A program made the translations under genes and the position numbers. Under the pieces are notes generated by a model that was given only the letters and a program-made list of their open reading frames with translations, searched no databases and had not been told where the DNA came from. From positions 1 through 21,804 of the IMG/VR virus record IMGVR_UViG_3300038832_000020: DNA of 21,804 nt; one strand, given 5' to 3'. The DNA comes from a virus. This document shows, piece after piece, positions 17,827 through 21,804 of this stretch (position 1 is its first letter; each line of letters begins with the position of its first letter).

Positions 17827-19435
17827 ATCCCATTCGAGTTCTCCATATAGGTAATCTCATGTTTTCCTTTGAAATTCGAGTGAATGTATCATCTGATCCG
17901 GCACTGATATTAGCAGAACCAGTGGGTTTATTGCCTTTCATTATGTTGCGTCCCAAGTTTATTGGAATCGGCACTTGTTGACTTTGGTTTGCCTGTGCCT
18001 GTGCCATCATCATTTCTCTCTTTTCAATTTGTTTTTCTGTCACATTAGTTCTCTCTACTAAATTTTCACCAAGATTTACACCAGCACCACTTAGATTTTC
18101 TACACCCCGTGTGCTAACTTGTGGGATGCCGGAAGAATCATATCGTGGAGTGGGGGCAGGACCAGGAGAATTGTCTCTGAACAAAGATTCTACAGATCGT
18201 GCCGGTGGGGTATCTCTTGGTGTAAATGAGGCATCATAAGGTTTAATACTTGGATCGACCGGTCTTCTTCCTCTATTAACACTTGCTGTCATGACGGCTG
18301 ATAACTCTTCGGGATTCAAACTATGCATATTTTCGTCCGTTGGTTGTTCAATCGGTGCCCTCTGTCCTCTAAGACGATTTGCAGTCATAACGGCCTCTAA
18401 TTCCATTGGATCCAAACCATGAGTGTTTTCGTCCGTTGGTTGTTCAATCGGTGCCCTCTGCCCTCTGTTCATAGCGGCATCAGCGAATTTTTCTTTTTCC
18501 TCTTTAGACAAATTATAACCAGTGGTTGAGCCACCTACTAATTTTTGTAAATCCAACTCTGTTTCTTTTATTCGTTTTCTTAGGTGTGCAACTTGTCTTT
18601 CTTTTGTTGTTTTGTTTACTCTTGGATTATTTAATATTTTTTCTAATTGCTTTTGTAGTTGGGGTACTCGTCGAGTTAAAGTTTCTATTCTTTTCTCTTT
18701 TCGTCTAATTTCATTTTCTTTCTTTTGTGCTTCAGTCTTTGGTTTTTTTTCTTTAGGCTCTGTAAACATATGTGCGTACTGTCCGAACTTTCCACTCTCT
18801 ATAAGTCTTCGTTGCACCTTTTCATTATCGGATAAACCAGATTCAAACATTCTTTGGTCTCTTTCTCTGACCATTCCATAAGTTTCCATGCCCTGTCTCT
18901 CAGCAAATTCTCTTGTTCGGGCTCCTTGGGCTTCAAGAAATCTCATGTTTTGTTCGTGAACACTTTCTGGTCCACCCTCACCCAAAACTGCCGGGGTTGG
19001 ATTCATTACCATACCACCAGTTCTGTACGCAGGAATAATCTTAGTCAAAATGGTCACATCATTTCGACTGATTGGAATAAATCTTTTTCCAGATTCATTT
19101 AACTTTTTCATCATAATTTCAAGTCTAGAAAATGCTTTTGAAAAAATCTTATTCTTCTGGAGTGTTTTGTTCAATTTTTTGCCGTTAAATTTTACGGCAG
19201 GAGAAACATACTCTGGTTTATCTTTAGCGACAATCCCAAAGGAGGGTTTGTTTATTTGATGTCCTTCAGGAGACAGTTTTTCCATCTCTGGAATTTTACT
19301 ATTCATCAAATTTGAAGCGATAGTTTTTATTTTACCACTAAATGGTAAACGGATCTTCTGTTTTCTCTTTCGGGACTTTTTACCTTTTCTTTTAAGTCCT
19401 GAAAGTAGTTTAGATAATAGTGTTTCTTCCGGCAT
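17825..19435 (-). CDS. Putative tape-measure/baseplate hub protein (gp29-like position)
   Basis: A 536-aa hydrophilic protein. The N-terminus (1-30) is very basic (LKRKGKKSRKRKQKIRL). AYRTGGMVMNPTPAVLGEGG (136-155) followed by PESV matches a short motif often found near the C-terminal part of phage tape-measure proteins. A coiled coil lies at about 226-300 (KKENEIRRKEKRIETLTRRV etc.). Two perfect-frame 32-residue repeats follow (324-355, 356-387), starting RGQRAPIEQPTDEN, with a third truncated one (RGRR, 388). It comes after gp26 and gp51 on the same strand. T4 has gp27-28-29 there. Its 26-base overlap with gp51-like is unusual. The call is by motif and place; it could be another hub-associated structural protein. 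Confidence 0.5.
   Translation of the reverse strand: MPEETLLSKLLSGLKRKGKKSRKRKQKIRLPFSGKIKTIASNLMNSKIPEMEKLSPEGHQINKPSFGIVAKDKPEYVSPAVKFNGKKLNKTLQKNKIFSKAFSRLEIMMKKLNESGKRFIPISRNDVTILTKIIPAYRTGGMVMNPTPAVLGEGGPESVHEQNMRFLEAQGARTREFAERQGMETYGMVRERDQRMFESGLSDNEKVQRRLIESGKFGQYAHMFTEPKEKKPKTEAQKKENEIRRKEKRIETLTRRVPQLQKQLEKILNNPRVNKTTKERQVAHLRKRIKETELDLQKLVGGSTTGYNLSKEEKEKFADAAMNRGQRAPIEQPTDENTHGLDPMELEAVMTANRLRGQRAPIEQPTDENMHSLNPEELSAVMTASVNRGRRPVDPSIKPYDASFTPRDTPPARSVESLFRDNSPGPAPTPRYDSSGIPQVSTRGVENLSGAGVNLGENLVERTNVTEKQIEKREMMMAQAQANQSQQVPIPINLGRNIMKGNKPTGSANISAGSDDTFTRISKENMRLPIWRTRMG
18275..18466 (-). repeat. Two 96-base in-frame tandem repeats
   Basis: Units 18371-18466 and 18275-18370 each encode 32 residues starting RGQRAPIEQPTDEN and ending EAVMTANRL or SAVMTASVN. 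The first half of each unit is nearly identical in DNA (for example TTTTCGTCCGTTGGTTGTTC at both 18330 and 18426 on the plus strand), the second half has diverged. A partial third unit (RGRRPVDPS) follows. Confidence 0.9.
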
Positions 19436-19613
19436 TGTTTCTCTCTCTAATTCGTTGGTTTTCTTTATCTACATGTTGCCTTATCAATTCTATGTAGATT
19501 TCTCTTTCCCAAGGCATGAGAGATTCTAATTCAGTGATGCTCATTTTAAAGTGTATTATTAAATCAGAATTTGTCTTTATCATCGAGGTTATGTTTTCGT
19601 GACAAAGACTCAT
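19410..19613 (-). CDS. gp51-like baseplate hub assembly protein (by position)
   Basis: A 67-aa protein with MSITELESLMPWEREIYIEL (24-43), then IRQHVDKENQRIRERN. The MPWEREIY...LL/IRxxxxxEN pattern occurs in small proteins between gp26 and the hub/tape-measure genes of T4-like marine phages and is usually labelled baseplate hub assembly catalyst gp51, although T4 gp51 is much longer (about 250 aa). It may be a tape-measure chaperone in function. Its start overlaps gp26's stop (ATGA), and its end overlaps the next gene by 26 bases. Confidence 0.6.
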   Translation of the reverse strand: MSLCHENITSMIKTNSDLIIHFKMSITELESLMPWEREIYIELIRQHVDKENQRIRERNNAGRNTII

Positions 19614-20305
19614 CCGAAAAAATCAAGCATACCTTCCAATCTTAACTTTCTTTCAACTCCGTCTTTTGTTCTATACTCAACCACTTTGTAAACATATGGT
19701 TGTTCTGTAATAAAATTACATAGTTTGTCATATTGTGCGTGAGTGAGGTTTTCAATAAACTCGGTTTTTTCGTCTTCGGAAATATCAGAGCCATCAAAAA
19801 CTTCTTCATTCAATGTTATCGTGTTAATACATCTCGAAATTAAAGAATCGGTTGCATTTTTATTATCAATATTCATATAATCATACACGGTCGGAGATTT
19901 CATTTTTATGGTCATCTCATCGTTGATTTTTACCACATCTTTAACATCAGACTTATAAATGTCGAGATCGGTTAGATTGATGCCAACCCTCACCGATTCA
20001 TCTGTCACTGGACAAGTAAAAATAGGCTCTGCCGTTTCCGAAACCGACTTTGCTCGAATTTGGCAAAACAAATATTCTAAGTCGACCATTGGAATTTTAT
20101 ATGCACTCTTCACATCATCAACACAACTTTCAACAATGTTTGCGATTGCATTGAGAACTGTCGAGTCATCGTCATTGTCTTTTGCCATTAAAAGAATTTT
20201 TTCCTCTTTCACAAGAAACGGTCTAAAGAATGTTTCTTTTCCCGTTGATGGAATTGTTGTTCTATATTTTGGTAAGGATGACTGTAAATGATCTAAAAGT
20301 CTCAT
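19610..20305 (-). CDS. 26: gp26-like baseplate hub subunit
   Basis: A 231-aa protein (T4 gp26: 208 aa). ETFFRPFLVKEEKILLMAKD (24-43) is the family hallmark, followed by a helix IANIVESCVDDVKSAYKIP and EYLFCQIRAKSVSETAEPIF (78-97). A pattern CPVT-x-E (102-107) replaces a metal-like strand seen in relatives. The C-terminal half is helical. In T4 it takes part in building the central hub, on which the baseplate wedges assemble. GGAG lies before the ATG. It overlaps the gp51-like gene and follows the tail-tube-like gene after 12 bases. Confidence 0.83.
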   Translation of the reverse strand: MRLLDHLQSSLPKYRTTIPSTGKETFFRPFLVKEEKILLMAKDNDDDSTVLNAIANIVESCVDDVKSAYKIPMVDLEYLFCQIRAKSVSETAEPIFTCPVTDESVRVGINLTDLDIYKSDVKDVVKINDEMTIKMKSPTVYDYMNIDNKNATDSLISRCINTITLNEEVFDGSDISEDEKTEFIENLTHAQYDKLCNFITEQPYVYKVVEYRTKDGVERKLRLEGMLDFFG

Positions 20306-20317
20306 AATTTCTCCATA

Positions 20318-20899
20318 TTAATCTTTGGGGGATTGTTTTGTAGTATATTCCTTAAATCCAATTGTAACATTCAATGTAGCGACTTGGTTTATTTGATCGG
20401 CAGAGTACGACTCTTGAATGATTGATGTTGGATATGGTTCAATTAATTCAAGTCTCCATTTTCTGTTTTCGTTCATGTCCATAAAATCAAGGTTTACCGT
20501 GGAACGTGTGAGTGCAGAATATGATCCGGTTCGCTCAAGAGTGGATGTTCGTCCTGAGCCGGGGGAACTGAGTGGATTATACAAATCTAACCAATCCTCA
20601 AAAAAATTTCGGACACCCCAGTTTTGATCGACCAACAGACCCATTAGAATTGATGGCTCACCACCATAACCTCTTCTGATTGGTATTACTCTTGGATTTG
20701 ATCCTTGTGCTGTTAATTCATCGGGAATCCCGTCTAAACTTCTCCCCGGCAAACTAAAAGTTTGAACAGGCCAGGTTAATACTCCAACATCATCATTTTC
20801 AACGTACACCTCGAAACGAGTCGGACGTTGTAACCCACCACCGATGCTACCTTGTCTGTTAAAAACCAGAGAGCGAAATGTATCAATATCTGATTTCAT
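20318..20899 (-). CDS. Tail-tube-like protein (gp19/gp54 family)
   Basis: A 193-aa protein (T4 gp19: 163 aa). FRSLVFNRQGSIGGGLQRPT (8-27) then RFEVYVENDDVGVLTWPVQT and FSLPGRSLDG give the N-terminal pattern 'RPxxFxVxxxx...xxxxxxLPG' of the tube fold. PSILMGLLVDQNWGVRNFFE followed by DWLDLYNP matches 'xxtxxxxxDxxxxvRxffxxW', and NQVATLNVTIGFKEY ends with a strand as in T4. It is either the tail tube or a baseplate tube-initiator protein; a window-only view cannot decide. The start is ATG 20899 with AAGGA upstream; it overlaps gp4's stop by one base (TGATG), so a longer in-frame reading is rejected. Confidence 0.7.
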   Translation of the reverse strand: MKSDIDTFRSLVFNRQGSIGGGLQRPTRFEVYVENDDVGVLTWPVQTFSLPGRSLDGIPDELTAQGSNPRVIPIRRGYGGEPSILMGLLVDQNWGVRNFFEDWLDLYNPLSSPGSGRTSTLERTGSYSALTRSTVNLDFMDMNENRKWRLELIEPYPTSIIQESYSADQINQVATLNVTIGFKEYTTKQSPKD

Positions 20900-21330
20900 C
20901 AAAATAATTCCTTTTCGGTGAGAATCACAAAAGACCAGTTCCGCTTTTTGCAAAATTCTTTTGCGGCTTCCCATTTTGCCTCATTTACAATATATGTAGT
21001 GCATTCTGAGAGGTATGTTTTTTTTCTTTTTTTACCCTTTTCTGGTGGGATTGTTTGTTTATATGGCTTCACTTCTATGACTTTTGTTCTATGATCTCCA
21101 TTGTTTTCACGAACCTTTACAATAAAATCCGGAAAATAGCGATGTTTTTTATTGTCAAGCGGTGAAATATAGGGAATGATTATCTCCTCACTTCCCCATT
21201 TGACAATATTTTCGTTTGTATCCAAATATTTACAAACCTTTCTTTCCCACAAAGAGCGGCATATTATGTTTGTTGGATCACCTACATATTTAGATTCATT
21301 AATCGGTTTATACTTTGTTTTGTAAGCCAT
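20899..21330 (-). CDS. 4: gp4-like head completion protein (TnsA-like nuclease fold)
   Basis: A 143-aa protein (T4 gp4: 150 aa). YKPINESKYVGDPTNIICRS (7-26), LWERKVCKYLD, then WGSEEIIIPYISPLDNKKHR (45-64) and YFPDFIVKV are near-textbook for the T4 head completion family. The PD-(D/E)XK core is D68...E86-V-K88, with E29 as the likely first acidic residue. The end AKWEAAKEFCKKRNWSFVIL followed by TEKEL fits the TnsA-like helix-strand close. In T4 it is needed to finish packaged heads before tail joining, perhaps by trimming DNA ends. No Shine-Dalgarno is seen; a CATAAATA box lies four bases before the ATG. Confidence 0.9.
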   Translation of the reverse strand: MAYKTKYKPINESKYVGDPTNIICRSLWERKVCKYLDTNENIVKWGSEEIIIPYISPLDNKKHRYFPDFIVKVRENNGDHRTKVIEVKPYKQTIPPEKGKKRKKTYLSECTTYIVNEAKWEAAKEFCKKRNWSFVILTEKELF

Positions 21331-21334
21331 GCTC

Positions 21335-21342
21335 TATTTATG
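21335..21342 (-). promoter_or_regulatory. Candidate late promoter -10 box (CATAAATA, minus strand)
   Basis: Read on the minus strand it is CATAAATA followed by GAGC and the gp4 ATG. A start site would fall in the ATG itself, so gp4 would be read from a leaderless or nearly leaderless mRNA, or the true start site lies elsewhere. It fills most of the 22-base gap between gp4 and the divergent gp48-like gene, and no space is left for a separate plus-strand promoter. Confidence 0.45.
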
Positions 21343-21352
21343 GGGGTCAGCC

Positions 21353-21804
21353 ATGCAATTTCCAATAGTAAATTCAACAGAGATCCAATTATGGGTGACA
21401 TTTGAGGCACGAGTCTATACGAATCGTCAACAAGGACGAGCCGGTGGTGGCGGTCGTCAGGCCGGACTTGGTGGTAGGGATGCTATTTTTTCTGCTACAC
21501 TACCTGTTCCCCCTAATATGTCATCTTCTGTGTCTGCGAACTATGAGCGAGGTGAAACTGCTGTGAATCCACTTATTGAGGGGGCACTGTCTCTCGCAGG
21601 TGAGGGTGAAGGTAGACTTCGGACTCTTGGTAGTTTTGTTTCAAAGTTACCTATCATAAAAGGTCTCTCGCCGGGATTTGTTGCTGATCTCACCACATCT
21701 GGATATTTTGGTGCCGTTGACATGGATCAATCCGACATGAGATTTACTCAAATGGAACACAGAAATTTTCAGTTTAATTTTAATATGATTGCAAAGAATA
21801 ATGC
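21353..21804 (+). CDS. 48: gp48-like baseplate tail-tube cap, N-terminal part (3' end outside window)
   Basis: The frame is open to the end of the window and shows 150 residues. MQFPIVNSTEIQLWVTFEAR, a Gly/Arg-rich turn (RAGGGGRQAGLGG), IFSATLPVPPNMSSSVSANY, and later RFTQMEHRNFQFNFNMIAKN. That last strand pattern, '(F/L)xxxexRxFxFxFxxixkn', is the one I know from gp48-type cap proteins of T4-like marine phages. T4 gp48 closes the top of the baseplate at the tail tube. TGGGGG precedes the ATG by six bases. It is divergent from gp4 with 22 bases between starts. Assignment rests on an incomplete protein. Confidence 0.68.
   Translation, partial: MQFPIVNSTEIQLWVTFEARVYTNRQQGRAGGGGRQAGLGGRDAIFSATLPVPPNMSSSVSANYERGETAVNPLIEGALSLAGEGEGRLRTLGSFVSKLPIIKGLSPGFVADLTTSGYFGAVDMDQSDMRFTQMEHRNFQFNFNMIAKNN

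Noticed and set aside
18522-18881. A 119-aa plus-strand frame opposite the tape-measure-like gene
   Set aside because: Its Phe/Leu/Ser-rich content is simply the complement of the Lys/Glu-rich coiled coil on the minus strand.
1-21804. CRISPR arrays, insertion sequences, integrase or attachment sites
   Set aside because: No regularly spaced repeats, transposase motifs or inverted-repeat ends were seen; tRNAs here are phage-encoded and complete, with no duplicated 3' end.

Overview
This window looks like part of the genome of a T4-type contractile-tailed phage (a marine, cyanophage-like myovirus). The evidence is a set of T4 core genes recognised from their protein sequences: gp33 (late-transcription coactivator) next to gp32 (ssDNA-binding protein), gp26 and a gp51-position baseplate gene, gp4 (head completion), a tail-tube-like protein and the start of a gp48-like baseplate cap. 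Gene packing is very tight, with many ATGA or TGATG overlaps. There are three clear tRNA genes and one irregular one, and several (C/T)ATAAATA boxes that match the T4-type late -10 element. The host cannot be named from the sequence. No photosynthesis genes are visible, and the two strong sigma70-type promoters imply a host with a conventional housekeeping sigma factor.

Layout. (1) 1-4121, plus strand: the tail of a conserved phage protein, a small membrane protein, a PD-(D/E)XK-like protein, tRNA-Thr, a tiny basic protein, a 292-aa protein with a possible capsid-targeting N-terminus, a GT47/exostosin glycosyltransferase, several small proteins, tRNA-Arg, a small SH3-like protein and tRNA-Leu. 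(2) 4123-9806, plus strand: a TATAAATA box, then an overlapping gene set: an ADP-ribosyltransferase-like protein, a conserved phage protein, and an 880-aa protein with a nucleotidyltransferase head and three tandem repeats. A polyamine cassette follows (SpeD, a SpeD paralogue, SpeE), then a conserved 212-aa protein. (3) 9810-12529, plus strand: one small protein, a near-perfect sigma70 promoter, then a train of very small early-type genes (HExxH protein, DksA-like zinc finger, Endo VII-like HNH nuclease, micro-membrane proteins), an irregular tRNA-Ile, palindromes, and a 112-aa protein closed by a strong terminator. (4) 12577-16534, minus strand: two large virion structural proteins, one very cysteine-rich. 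(5) 16544-17768, plus strand: gp33 and gp32 with their own promoters and a two-hairpin leader. (6) 17825-21330, minus strand: gp4, tail-tube-like, gp26, gp51-like and a tape-measure-like protein. (7) 21353-end, plus strand: the gp48-like start.

The most interesting part is 1239-7619. Three proteins begin with short leaders (MLKLSEWTEINE, MKRFLEFISE, MKFRDFSLAE) that resemble the T4 capsid-targeting sequence (as in MKTYQEFIAE of the T4 internal proteins), which is cut by the gp21 prohead protease after (I/L)xE. In the 880-aa protein, gp21-like sites recur at every visible domain border: LAE at 8-10, LGE at 194-196, IDE at 368-370, FAE at 563-565 and LAE at 731-733. It therefore reads as a polyprotein built to be cut inside the prohead into a nucleotidyltransferase, three repeat domains and a C-terminal domain. 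Its operon partner looks like an ADP-ribosyltransferase, as T4 Alt is. Together they suggest an NAD-related protein cargo delivered with the DNA. Polyamine genes directly downstream could supply counter-ions for the packaged DNA.
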